This document shows, in pieces, positions 50,301 to 58,914 of a stretch of 64,000 bases of DNA. Source of the stretch: Clostridiales bacterium (lineage in GTDB: Bacteria; Bacillota; Clostridia; Oscillospirales; Oscillospiraceae); NCBI GenBank assembly GCA_004555205.1, contig SFIY01000012.1:1-64000 (forward strand). The letters run 5' to 3'. A model generated the notes under the pieces. It was not told the DNA's origin. It saw nothing but the letters and a program-made list of their open reading frames with translations, and did not search any database. The number at the start of each line of letters is the position of its first letter. Position 1 is the stretch's first letter. Both the position numbers and the translations under genes were made by a program.

Positions 50301-51863
50301 ATGGAAAGCAAACTCGGCTTGAATTTTGAATTGGTCGAAAAGGCTCGTGAGTCCGCTGCACGCGTTGCAGCGGACACACAGAGCTTCATCGACCAGCACA
50401 CCACGGTCACCGTGGAGCGTGCTGTCTGCCGCCTGCTGGGTATCGACGGCGTCAATGATATGGACGTCCCCATGCCCAATGTGGTGGTTGACTATCTGAT
50501 GGAGAACAGCCTGCTGCCTGTCGGCGCTGCCTGGAATATCGGTAACGCCATGCTGGAAACCGGCCTGGATCCCCAGGGTGTTGCAGAGCGGCTGGATAAG
50601 GGTGAGATTGACTTCACCAAGCTGCCCGCTCATACAGACAGCGAGATCCGCGCAGCCATTGCTCCCATCGTGGCAAAGACCATTGAGCGCATCAATAAGA
50701 ATGTGGCGCAGCGCAATGCGTATTTAAACGAGTTCGGCGATAAGGAAGGTCCTTATCTGTATGTCATCGTGGCTACCGGTAATATCTATGAGGATATTAC
50801 GCAGGCTAAGGCGGCCGCAAAGCAGGGCGCTGACATCATCGCCGTGATCCGCACCACCGGCCAGTCCCTGCTGGACTATGTGCCTTACGGTGCAACCACG
50901 GAGGGCTTCGGCGGCACCTACGCTACGCAGGAGAACTTCCGCCTGATGCGTGCCGCGCTGGACGAAGTGGGCGAGGAACAGCATCGCTACATCCGCCTGT
51001 GCAACTATTGCTCCGGCCTGTGCATGCCTGAGATCGCCGCTATGGGTGCTCTGGAGCGTCTGGATGTGATGCTGAACGACGCGCTGTACGGCATTTTGTT
51101 CCGCGACATCAATATGCAGCGTACCATCATTGACCAGTATTTCTCCCGCGTGATCAACGGCTATGCCGGCGTAATCATCAACACCGGTGAGGATAACTAT
51201 CTGACCACCGACGACGCTATCACGGCGGCCCATACGGTGCTGGCCTCCCAGTTCCTGAACGAGGCATTTGCCAAGACCGCCGGTATGCGCGAAGAGCAGA
51301 TGGGTCTGGGCCACGCTTTTGAGATGGATCCCGATGTGGAGAACACCTTCCTGTATGAGCTGGCACAGGCACAAATGGCCCGTGAAATCTTCCCCAATGC
51401 ACCTTTGAAGTATATGCCTCCCACGAAGTTCATGACCGGCAACATCTTCCGCGGTCACATTCAGGATGCCCTGTTCAACATGGTCACCATCCTGACCGGC
51501 CAGAAGCTGCACCTGCTGGGCATGCTCACCGAGGCGATCCATACGCCCTTTATGTCTGACCGCGCCCTGTCCATCGAGAATGCGCAGTATATTTTCCGCA
51601 CCATGAAGGATCTGGGCAGCGAGCTGACCTATAAAGAGAACGGTATCATCCGTAACCGCGCCAACGAGGTGCTGACCAAGGCTACCGACCTGCTCACTGA
51701 GATTGAGAAGCTGGGCCTGTTCACCACCATTGAGAAGGGCATCTTTGCCGATGTTAAGCGTCCTAAGGACGGCGGCAAGGGCCTGGCCGGCGTGGTTATG
51801 AAGGATGACAAGTACTTCAATCCGTTCATTGAAGAGATGAAAGGCAAGGTGGCAGCAGAATGA
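50301..51863 (+). CDS. kamD: Beta-lysine 5,6-aminomutase, alpha subunit
   Basis: 520 residues: GLNFELVEKARESAARVAAD, VATGNIYEDITQAKAAAKQGADIIAVIRTTGQSLLDYVPYGATTEGFGGTYATQENF-type barrel motifs, and GMLTEAIHTPFMSDRALSIE. It forms the TIM-barrel subunit of the adenosylcobalamin and PLP dependent enzyme that turns beta-lysine into 3,5-diaminohexanoate. It overlaps kamE by 4 bases. Confidence 0.95.
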   Translation: MESKLGLNFELVEKARESAARVAADTQSFIDQHTTVTVERAVCRLLGIDGVNDMDVPMPNVVVDYLMENSLLPVGAAWNIGNAMLETGLDPQGVAERLDKGEIDFTKLPAHTDSEIRAAIAPIVAKTIERINKNVAQRNAYLNEFGDKEGPYLYVIVATGNIYEDITQAKAAAKQGADIIAVIRTTGQSLLDYVPYGATTEGFGGTYATQENFRLMRAALDEVGEEQHRYIRLCNYCSGLCMPEIAAMGALERLDVMLNDALYGILFRDINMQRTIIDQYFSRVINGYAGVIINTGEDNYLTTDDAITAAHTVLASQFLNEAFAKTAGMREEQMGLGHAFEMDPDVENTFLYELAQAQMAREIFPNAPLKYMPPTKFMTGNIFRGHIQDALFNMVTILTGQKLHLLGMLTEAIHTPFMSDRALSIENAQYIFRTMKDLGSELTYKENGIIRNRANEVLTKATDLLTEIEKLGLFTTIEKGIFADVKRPKDGGKGLAGVVMKDDKYFNPFIEEMKGKVAAE

Positions 51864-52648
51864 GTAGCGGACTGTATAATACCCATAAAATCGATTTCGA
51901 TACCACGCTGGACCTGACGCGTCTGAAGCCCTACGGCGATACGATGAACGACGGTAAGGTGCAGACCAGTTTTACCCTGCCTGTCAAGGACGACGAGCGC
52001 GGTGAAGAAGCTGCCCGCCAGATTGCTAAGAAGATGGGTCTGGAAGAGCCCAATGTTGCCTATCATAAGGCGCTGGATAAGGAGTTCACCTTCTATGTCG
52101 TTTACGGCAGTTGCGTGCACTCTGTCAACTATGAAGACATTCATGTCATCACCGTTGAATCCGACACCATGAGCATGGAAGAGACCAACGACTATATCCG
52201 TGAGAACATCGGCCGTAAGGTCGTGATGATCGGCGCTTCCACCGGTACCGACGCCCACACCGTGGGTATCGATGCCATCATGAACCGAAAGGGCTTTGCC
52301 GGCCACTACGGTCTGGAGCGCTATGAGATGGTCGAAGCGATCAACCTGGGCTCTCAGGTTCCCAATGAGGAGTTCATCCAGAAGGCTGTGGAGCTGAAGG
52401 CCGATGTGCTGCTGGTTTCCCAGACCGTCACCCAGAAGGACGTCCACATCCAGAATCTGACCAACCTCATTGAGCTGCTGGAGGCCGAAGGCCTGCGTGA
52501 CAAGTTTGTTGTCTGCTGCGGCGGTCCCCGCATTACCCATGAGCTGGCCAAGGAGCTGGGCTTTGACGCCGGTTTCGGCGCCGGCAAGTATGCTGACGAC
52601 GTGGCCAGCTTCGCTGTGACCGAAATGGTCAAGCGCGGCTTGAAATAA
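51860..52648 (+). CDS. kamE: Beta-lysine 5,6-aminomutase, beta subunit
   Basis: 262 residues. Asp131, His133 and Gly136 in GTDAHTVG are the base-off cobalamin motif DxHxxG. Lys144 in MNRKGFAGHYG matches the lysine that holds PLP in the Clostridium sticklandii enzyme. LLVSQTVTQKDVHIQNL is the later Rossmann motif. The subunit carries both cofactors and docks on KamD. Confidence 0.95.
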   Translation: MSSGLYNTHKIDFDTTLDLTRLKPYGDTMNDGKVQTSFTLPVKDDERGEEAARQIAKKMGLEEPNVAYHKALDKEFTFYVVYGSCVHSVNYEDIHVITVESDTMSMEETNDYIRENIGRKVVMIGASTGTDAHTVGIDAIMNRKGFAGHYGLERYEMVEAINLGSQVPNEEFIQKAVELKADVLLVSQTVTQKDVHIQNLTNLIELLEAEGLRDKFVVCCGGPRITHELAKELGFDAGFGAGKYADDVASFAVTEMVKRGLK

Positions 52649-52667
52649 GAAACCAATACCGTTTATT

Positions 52668-52702
52668 CAAACGGCCATGGAGAAACCTTCATGGCCGTTT
52701 GG
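52668..52702 (+). terminator. Hairpin after kamE
   Basis: CAAACGGCCATG pairs with CATGGCCGTTTG around a short loop. It has no T tract but ends the riboswitch operon before the next promoter. Confidence 0.6.
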
Positions 52703-52739
52703 AATGTATAAGAAAAAAGGTCAAATAAGTGCTGTTTGC

Positions 52740-52800
52740 TTGCATTTTGCAGGGGAAAGTGCTATGATATGACTGATTAAAAATAGCGAATACTATTTTT
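52740..52800 (+). promoter_or_regulatory. Promoter and dyad of the CoA-transferase genes
   Basis: TTGCAT and TATGAT are 17 bases apart (52740-52768). AAAAATAG/CTATTTTT, a perfect 8-bp inverted repeat at 52779-52800, follows the predicted start point and could be an operator. Confidence 0.7.
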
Positions 52801-52832
52801 GGGAGACCGAAAAAAAACAAGGAGGAACAGAA

Positions 52833-53525
52833 ATGGCAAAGAAACCTGTGCTCACTGCCGCCGAGGCAGCGAAGATGATTCCCGATGGTGCCACTATTAT
52901 GTGCGGTGGTTTCCTGGCTTGCGGTCAGGCTCGTGCAATCGTGAAGGAACTGGTGAAGCTGGGTACCAAGGATCTGACCCTGATCGCTAACGATATGGGC
53001 CGTGCAACCGGTCCCAAGGGCGAGGAGTTTTTCGGCATCGCTGAGCTGATCCACAATCATCAGGTCAAGCGCGTGATCGCAACGCATGTTGGTATGACGC
53101 CCGAAGTCGGCGCTCAGAACACGGAGGGTACGCTGGAAGTCAACCTGCTGCCTCAGGGCACGCTGGCTGAGTGCATTCGCGCTGATGGCGCCGGTCTGGG
53201 CGGCGTGCTGACCCCCGTGGGTGTGGACACCCTGATCGAGGACAGCCCCTTCTGCATGGGTAAGCAGACCATCGACGGCAAGGAATACCTGCTGATGAAG
53301 CCCATCCACGCTGATTTCGCTCTGCTGGGCGCTTACAAGTGCGATGAAATGGGTAACTGCTGGTACAAGGGCACCATGCGTAACTTTAACCCCGTGATGG
53401 CCACCGCCGCTGACGTTGTCATCGCTGAGTGCGAGTACATCGTCCCCGTTGGTGAGATCGAGCCCGAGAATGTGCATACCTACGGTATGTGCGTTGACTA
53501 CATCGTGGAAGGAGACAGAAAGTAA
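52833..53525 (+). CDS. atoD: Butyryl-CoA:acetoacetate CoA-transferase, alpha subunit
   Basis: 230 residues of the class I CoA-transferase alpha family: MIPDGATIMCGGFLACGQARAIVKEL, TLIANDMGRATG, RVIATHVGMTPEVGAQN, GVLTPVGVDTLIEDSPF. In lysine fermenters this pair moves CoA from butyryl-CoA to acetoacetate, releasing butyrate. Context supports that substrate over acetate. It is transcribed from its own promoter after kamE and overlaps the beta gene by one base. Confidence 0.9.
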   Translation: MAKKPVLTAAEAAKMIPDGATIMCGGFLACGQARAIVKELVKLGTKDLTLIANDMGRATGPKGEEFFGIAELIHNHQVKRVIATHVGMTPEVGAQNTEGTLEVNLLPQGTLAECIRADGAGLGGVLTPVGVDTLIEDSPFCMGKQTIDGKEYLLMKPIHADFALLGAYKCDEMGNCWYKGTMRNFNPVMATAADVVIAECEYIVPVGEIEPENVHTYGMCVDYIVEGDRK

Positions 53526-54193
53526 TGGAAAAGTCCGAAATCAAAGGCTTTATTGCAAAGCGCTGCGCCAAGGAACTGAAGAATGGCGACGTCGTTAACC
53601 TGGGTATTGGCCTGCCCACTCTGATTCCCGGCTACCTGCCTGAGGGTGTTGAGCTGATCATCCACGCTGAGCTGGGTATCGTCAGCGCCGGCACCTCCCC
53701 CAAAGAGGGCGATGCAAACTATGATCCCTACCACGTTGTTGACGCCGGTGGTTCTCCCTCTTCCGTGGCATTCGGCGGCGGATTTATTGATTCCGCTACC
53801 AACTTCGGTCTGATCCGCGGCGGCCATGTGGATGCTTGCTTCCTGGGCGCTCTGGAAGTTGACGCACAGGGCAATCTGGCCAACTGGATCATTCCCGGCA
53901 AGAAGATGCCCGGCATGGGCGGCGCAATGGATCTGTGCGTCGGTGCCCGTAACTGCATCGTCTGCATGGAGCATACCGCCAAGGGCAACCCCAAGATCTT
54001 CGAGAAGTGCCGTCTGCCCCTGACCGCTTCTCACTGCGTGAATAAGATCATCACGGAGATGTGCGTTCTGGAAGTTACCGAGAACGGTCTGCTCATGACC
54101 GAGATCAACCCCGAGTTCACCGTCGAGCAGGTGAAGGCTGCAACCGCTGCTCCCATCACTGTTGCCGAGAACCTGAAGTCCATGATCGACTGA
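53525..54193 (+). CDS. atoA: Butyryl-CoA:acetoacetate CoA-transferase, beta subunit
   Basis: 222 residues: AKRCAKELKNGDVVNLGIGLPTLI, Glu49 in IIHAELGIVSAG at the position of the CoA-ester-forming glutamate, then MDLCVGARNCIVCMEHTAKG and PLTASHCVNKIITEMCV. It closes the pathway from lysine to butyrate, acetate and ammonia together with the alpha subunit. Confidence 0.9.
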   Translation: MEKSEIKGFIAKRCAKELKNGDVVNLGIGLPTLIPGYLPEGVELIIHAELGIVSAGTSPKEGDANYDPYHVVDAGGSPSSVAFGGGFIDSATNFGLIRGGHVDACFLGALEVDAQGNLANWIIPGKKMPGMGGAMDLCVGARNCIVCMEHTAKGNPKIFEKCRLPLTASHCVNKIITEMCVLEVTENGLLMTEINPEFTVEQVKAATAAPITVAENLKSMID

Positions 54194-54204
54194 TTGATCT
54201 GCAT

Positions 54205-54239
54205 AAAAAATTCCGACTCTTACGGGTCGGAATTTTTTT
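54205..54239 (+). terminator. Rho-independent terminator after atoA
   Basis: AAATTCCGAC pairs with GTCGGAATTT and is followed by T's. Confidence 0.88.
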
Positions 54240-54308
54240 GTGCTCTTTTAACGGATAGTGCCTGTCAAGCATAGAATGGAAGGTATAGAAATAGGAGGAG
54301 GAATCTCT

Positions 54309-55535
54309 ATGAAAACCTTTCTGAGGAGTAACCGTTTCATTTTACTTATGCTCTCAGGCATTGTCCTGGGCTGTATTGTCGGTGCGCTCCGGCCTGATTT
54401 TGCCGGTAATCTGGCGTTTCTCGGCACATTATTCGTGAACATGATGTTCTGTGTAGTGGTTCCCATGGTGTTCTTTTCCATCTCATCGGCCATCGCTAAC
54501 ATGAAGAATGTGAAGCGCGCCGGCAAGTTGATGGGCAGTACGATAGTGACTTTTTTATCTACTGCCGCGATTGCCGGCGTACTTATGTACATCGTCTGTC
54601 GGATTTTTCCGCTGGTCAGCGGACAGTATACCGTCACAGAGGGTGAAATCGGAGAAACATTGGGCGTGACCGATATGATCGTCAATTTCTTTACCAAGCC
54701 TGACTTTACGGAGCTGTTCAGCCGCCGCGCTATTTTGCCTTTGATTGTGGCGGCCGTCCTGTTTGGCTTTGGCGTGCAGATGGCAGGCGGACCGGAAACC
54801 AAGACGGCAAAGCTGATGGATGACATCACCAATTGCATTATGAAGACCGTCAAGATCATTACATATTATGCCCCCATCGGCTTCTTCGGCTTTTTTGCCT
54901 CGCTGGTAGCCGTGTATGGGCCGGAACTCATCGGCGATTACAGCCGCACACTGATCGTCTACTATGTGATGAGCTTTGCCTATATGTTTACCTTCTTTCC
55001 CATTTATGCCCGATTTGGCGGAGGCAGGGGAGCAGCGAAGCTGATGTTCAGCAAACTGTTCCGCCCGGCCGCCATGTCATTTGGAAGCTGTTCCAGTGTG
55101 GCCACCATTCCCACCAACATTGAAGTATCGCAGGAATCCGGCATCAGTAAGGATGTCAGCGATATTGTGCTGCCCTTGGGCGCCACCATGCACATGGACG
55201 GCTCCGCCATGTCAGCCATCATCAAGGTAGCGTTTCTGTTCGGCATTTTCGGTCAGGACTTTGACACCGGACGGGCGATCCTTGCGATCATTGTGGCGGT
55301 GTTTTCCTCTGTGGCCATGTCCGGCATTCCCGGCGGCGGCGGTACGGGAGAGCTTGTCATCTGCACCATCTTTTTCCCGGACCAGTTGGCCATTGCCTAT
55401 CCCATTGCCATTGCACTGGGCAACTTGGTAGACCCTCCCGCTACCATGGTCAATGCAGCAGGGGACTATGTGGTGTCGTTTATCGTCAGCCGCTTTGTGG
55501 ACGGCAAGGATTGGCTGCAGAAGCGACTGAAGTAA
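54309..55535 (+). CDS. Dicarboxylate/amino acid:cation symporter (DAACS family)
   Basis: 408 residues from the ATG at 54309 (TAGGAGGAGG upstream). About eight transmembrane helices. The serine-rich reentrant loop is SFGSCSSVATIPTN, and PLGATMHMDGSAM and GIPGGGGTGELV are substrate and cation sites of the GltP/DctA fold. The substrate is probably an acidic or small neutral amino acid. Placement after the lysine genes is suggestive, but lysine is not a usual substrate. Confidence 0.92.
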   Translation: MKTFLRSNRFILLMLSGIVLGCIVGALRPDFAGNLAFLGTLFVNMMFCVVVPMVFFSISSAIANMKNVKRAGKLMGSTIVTFLSTAAIAGVLMYIVCRIFPLVSGQYTVTEGEIGETLGVTDMIVNFFTKPDFTELFSRRAILPLIVAAVLFGFGVQMAGGPETKTAKLMDDITNCIMKTVKIITYYAPIGFFGFFASLVAVYGPELIGDYSRTLIVYYVMSFAYMFTFFPIYARFGGGRGAAKLMFSKLFRPAAMSFGSCSSVATIPTNIEVSQESGISKDVSDIVLPLGATMHMDGSAMSAIIKVAFLFGIFGQDFDTGRAILAIIVAVFSSVAMSGIPGGGGTGELVICTIFFPDQLAIAYPIAIALGNLVDPPATMVNAAGDYVVSFIVSRFVDGKDWLQKRLK

Positions 55536-55556
55536 GCATTCCGCTTTACTTACAAT

Positions 55557-55595
55557 AAAAAAATATCCGCGTGAGTAAGTCACGCGGATATTTTT
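55557..55595. terminator. Bidirectional terminator
   Basis: AAAATATCCGCGTGA pairs with TCACGCGGATATTTTT between the convergent symporter and MATE genes. Confidence 0.88.
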
Positions 55596-55603
55596 AGGTT
55601 GGA

Positions 55604-56920
55604 CTATCCATTGTTCTTTTTAAACGCCCGTAAAAACAGTATCGCCGCCGCAAGACAAATCGCCTCAGAGATCACCGGTGCAAACCAAATGCTGTCGCCG
55701 CCAAAGATGGCTGCCAAAGCAAGTAAGCAGCTGCCTTGTATCAACAGACCGCGTCCGGTAGAGATGGCAATGGCGGGTTTGGGGCGTTCCACGGCCGTCA
55801 AAAATCCGCCGATCATAATGTTGAAGCCCAGCAGCAGATAGCAAAGACTGTAACGATGGAAGGCGCCCACGGAATACGCGTTCAAAGCGGGACTGTCAGT
55901 GCCGAGGAAAGCCTGCACCAGTTGCGGCGCTAAGAGGTAGAGCAGGCCAAACCCGATAACGGCGACACAGGCAACGGTGGTTAAACCGTATCGCAAGAGT
56001 TTGATGTAATTATTTCGCTCGCCCTTACCGTATTGATAGCTGACCAAAGGCTGCGTACCCTGGGAAACGCCCAACATGATATTGATAATCAATGTATTGG
56101 TGTAGGCGATGATGGTATAGCTGACCAGACCGTCCTGCCCGATACAGCGCAGGATGGTGTGGTTGAACAGGAAGATCATCAGACCGTTGCACAGCTCCGT
56201 CACGCCGTCGGCTATGCCAATTGGGATCAAACGGCGATAGATTCGCCAGTCCATACGAAAGCGCACCAGATGGAATGTGCTTTTGCGCCCCAAAAAGTGC
56301 GCCAGATAGATGATACAGGTCAAAAACTGGGATAAACCGGTGGCAAACGCGGCGCCCCATGTACCCCAGTTCCAGATAAAGATCATCACATAATCCAGTA
56401 CACAGTTGGTCAGGCATCCGATCAAGACTGTGATGATGGCCAAATGGGGATAGCCGTCAGTTTTGACCAAAACCTCCATGTTGTAGGATACGATAAAACA
56501 CACGGCGAAGGGCGCCAAGCCCTTTAAGTAGTCCGTCGCGTAGGAAAGCGTCACATCCTTGGCACCTAATAGCTGGGCAAATGGTTGGGGGAAGAGAAAT
56601 ACAGCCGCCGAAATGGCAAGACCGATAACAACCAGCAATGCTAAATTCTGCGAGAACAGGGAGTTGGCGCTTTCGCCCTTGCCCTGACCCAGATAGATGG
56701 CGATGATCGTGGATGTACCCACGGCAAACAGCACGGCAATCGAGAAAAGGACATTTAAAAAGGGAACGGCGAGATTGACAGCGCTCATGGCATACTCTCC
56801 GATGCCGCGGGCCACAAACAGGCCGTCGACAATGGAATAAAGAGAAAACACCATCAATGAGGCGATGGTGGCGGAGGAAAATTTTGCAAATTGTGCGAAT
56901 AAACCGCGTGATTCCTGCAT
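55604..56920 (-). CDS. MATE-family efflux transporter
   Basis: 438 residues with 12 hydrophobic helices in two similar halves: SIVDGLFVARGIGEYAMSAVNLAVPF in the first, TIIAYTNTLIINIMLGVSQGTQPLVSY in the second. Members export drugs or metabolites against sodium or protons. The substrate is unknown. Confidence 0.92.
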   Translation of the reverse strand: MQESRGLFAQFAKFSSATIASLMVFSLYSIVDGLFVARGIGEYAMSAVNLAVPFLNVLFSIAVLFAVGTSTIIAIYLGQGKGESANSLFSQNLALLVVIGLAISAAVFLFPQPFAQLLGAKDVTLSYATDYLKGLAPFAVCFIVSYNMEVLVKTDGYPHLAIITVLIGCLTNCVLDYVMIFIWNWGTWGAAFATGLSQFLTCIIYLAHFLGRKSTFHLVRFRMDWRIYRRLIPIGIADGVTELCNGLMIFLFNHTILRCIGQDGLVSYTIIAYTNTLIINIMLGVSQGTQPLVSYQYGKGERNNYIKLLRYGLTTVACVAVIGFGLLYLLAPQLVQAFLGTDSPALNAYSVGAFHRYSLCYLLLGFNIMIGGFLTAVERPKPAIAISTGRGLLIQGSCLLALAAIFGGDSIWFAPVISEAICLAAAILFLRAFKKNNG

Positions 56921-56954
56921 TTTTTCAGAAAAAGATCCTTTCTATATTTTTTAT

Positions 56955-56983
56955 AGTATAGCATACCATAGAGCGGGAGTCAA
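56955..56983 (-). promoter_or_regulatory. Promoter of the MATE gene
   Basis: On the minus strand TTGACT and TATACT are 17 bases apart, some 35 bases before the MATE start. It lies back to back with the PhzF promoter. Confidence 0.75.
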
Positions 56984-56991
56984 ATGCCTGC

Positions 56992-57020
56992 TTGCGAATG
57001 ACAGGAAAATCATGTATAAT
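56992..57020 (+). promoter_or_regulatory. Promoter of the PhzF gene
   Basis: TTGCGA and TATAAT are 17 bases apart, followed by GGAGGG and the ATG at 57043. Confidence 0.75.
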
Positions 57021-57042
57021 GCGGGATAAAGGAGGGATAGGT

Positions 57043-57897
57043 ATGGAAGCATATGTAATGGACGCGTTTTCTGCGCAAATTTTCGGCGGCAATCAAGCCG
57101 GTGTGGTCCTGCCGGACCGCGAGTTGAGTGATGCGCTTATGCAGCAGATTGCAGGTGAGTTCAAACATTCGGAAACGGCATTTGTTCGCGTCGAAAGCGA
57201 TGGCAGCGTCACGCTGCGTTATTTTACACCTGCCGGTGAAGTGGATCTGTGCGGCCACGCTACGATTGCCTGTTTTGTCCTTCTGCGGCAGCTCAATAAG
57301 ATCGGCGACGGCATCCACACAGCCCATACCAAGGCGGCGGAGCTGTCAATCGAGGTATCCGGCGATACTGTATGGATGGAAATGGCGCCGCCTCAAATTC
57401 TGCGTACGCTGGATAGCTGTGGGGTGGATGAGCTTTACAGTGCTTACGGACTGGAGATTTCGGATAAGCCCGACGGCATGGAACCTAAAATTGTGTCTAC
57501 GGGTTTGGCGGATATTATGATGCCTGTCAAAGACCATGATACGCTGCTGCGTGCCGTGCAAAATGAGCCGTTGGTCACGGAGCTTTCGCGCCGTTACGAC
57601 TGCACAGGCGTCCATATGTTCTGCCTTGGCGATGATTGTACGGCCTATTGCAGCAACTTTGCACCGCTGTATGATATTCCCGAGGAGTGCGCCACGGGTA
57701 CCAGCAACGGCGCGCTGACCTACTACCTTTCCGGGTACGGCGTTGTCAGGGAGGACGAGGAAAACGTCTTTATACAAGGTGAGCATATGCACCGGCCCTC
57801 TGAAATCCGCAGCCGCTTGACGGTGAAAAACGGCGAACCGTCGGTGCTGATCGGCGGCCGCGCCGCCATGAGCCTTTCCTGCGACTTGAGGATTTGA
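57043..57897 (+). CDS. PhzF-family isomerase/epimerase
   Basis: 284 residues. AQIFGGNQAGVVL and EFKHSETAFV (Glu44, the catalytic acid of PhzF) in the first half; FTPAGEVDLCGHATIACF and ECATGTSNGALTYYL in the second. The two halves share the diaminopimelate epimerase fold. Non-phenazine members act on unknown small metabolites. The full length is normal. Confidence 0.9.
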   Translation: MEAYVMDAFSAQIFGGNQAGVVLPDRELSDALMQQIAGEFKHSETAFVRVESDGSVTLRYFTPAGEVDLCGHATIACFVLLRQLNKIGDGIHTAHTKAAELSIEVSGDTVWMEMAPPQILRTLDSCGVDELYSAYGLEISDKPDGMEPKIVSTGLADIMMPVKDHDTLLRAVQNEPLVTELSRRYDCTGVHMFCLGDDCTAYCSNFAPLYDIPEECATGTSNGALTYYLSGYGVVREDEENVFIQGEHMHRPSEIRSRLTVKNGEPSVLIGGRAAMSLSCDLRI

Positions 57898-57911
57898 ACG
57901 ATTTACCGAAT

Positions 57912-57942
57912 AAAAAATCGACGATTGAAGCGTCGATTTTTT
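57912..57942. terminator. Bidirectional terminator
   Basis: AAAAAATCGACG pairs with CGTCGATTTTTT between the convergent PhzF and EamA genes. Confidence 0.88.
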
Positions 57943-57944
57943 CA

Positions 57945-58847
57945 TTACTCCTCGATTTTCGGTTTATCTTGCTTGTAGGCAAAGATGACGCCGGCCGTAA
58001 TCAGTACGGCCCCGATAATGCTCATAAGGGAGATCGGCTCATCCAACAGCAGCCAGCCCACAAAGACGGTCACGAACGGGGAAGCGTAGAGGTAGTTGTT
58101 GGTGACCACCACACCCAGACGCTGAAAGGCGATGTTCCAGACAGCGAAGCAAACGGCATTGCCGAAAACACCCAGGAACAGCCAGGAGATCAGTACAGGC
58201 GGCTGGGTAAACAGCGGCGCCAAATCGGGCATACCGTCTGTCAGCAGCATCAGAGGAACTGCCGTAATAAAGGCCCAAAGGAACACACGGCGGGTGACAA
58301 TAAAGTTGTCATAGACTTCCGTGTACTTTTTAATCAGAATCGAATAGACGGCCCATGCCAAAGCGGCAGCCAATGCAAGCAGATCGCCCACGGGGCTGAG
58401 ATGGAAGCTCAATGTGCCGTTAAGCACCACCAGAACAACGCCTGCCATGGCGATCAGCGCGCCGATGTAAACGAATTTCCCCAGTCTTTCATTGCTGCGG
58501 GAGAAAAACTGTGCCAGAATCACGGTCAAAATAGGGGAGAGTGCCACGATGATGCTCACATTGGCGGCATAGGTGTGGGACAGGGCGGTATTTTGCAGGA
58601 AGAAATAAAAACTGCCGCCCATAATGCCGATCAGAACGAAGGTCAGCTCGTCTTTTAAGGACAGCTTCATAAATTTAGGGCGAAGCACCAACAGGGTCAA
58701 ATAGGCAAGCCCCATACGCAGGGGAATAATTTGAATGGCGGTAAAGCCGGCATTCAGTAAATTCTTGGTCAAAACAAAGCAGCTGCCCCAAACCACAATC
58801 GTGAAGATGGCAAACAGATGTCCAACCATTTTTTGGGATTTTGTCAT
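57945..58847 (-). CDS. EamA/DMT-family transporter
   Basis: 300 residues from the ATG at 58847 (TTAGGAG upstream), with ten hydrophobic helices in two EamA repeats: TIVVWGSCFVLTKNLLNAG in the first, AAALAWAVYSILIKKYTEVYDNF in the second. A metabolite or drug exporter; the substrate cannot be named. Confidence 0.9.
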   Translation of the reverse strand: MTKSQKMVGHLFAIFTIVVWGSCFVLTKNLLNAGFTAIQIIPLRMGLAYLTLLVLRPKFMKLSLKDELTFVLIGIMGGSFYFFLQNTALSHTYAANVSIIVALSPILTVILAQFFSRSNERLGKFVYIGALIAMAGVVLVVLNGTLSFHLSPVGDLLALAAALAWAVYSILIKKYTEVYDNFIVTRRVFLWAFITAVPLMLLTDGMPDLAPLFTQPPVLISWLFLGVFGNAVCFAVWNIAFQRLGVVVTNNYLYASPFVTVFVGWLLLDEPISLMSIIGAVLITAGVIFAYKQDKPKIEE

Positions 58848-58883
58848 AAAAGAATCGCTCCTAATAAAAGTAATGCAGAGAAT

Positions 58884-58912
58884 CAAGCTGCCCGGAAAAA
58901 CCGGGCAGCTTG
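58884..58912 (-). terminator. Hairpin between LCP and EamA genes
   Basis: CAAGCTGCCCGG pairs with CCGGGCAGCTTG around a run of five T's in the minus strand. It begins three bases after the LCP stop. Confidence 0.65.
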
Positions 58913-58914
58913 CA

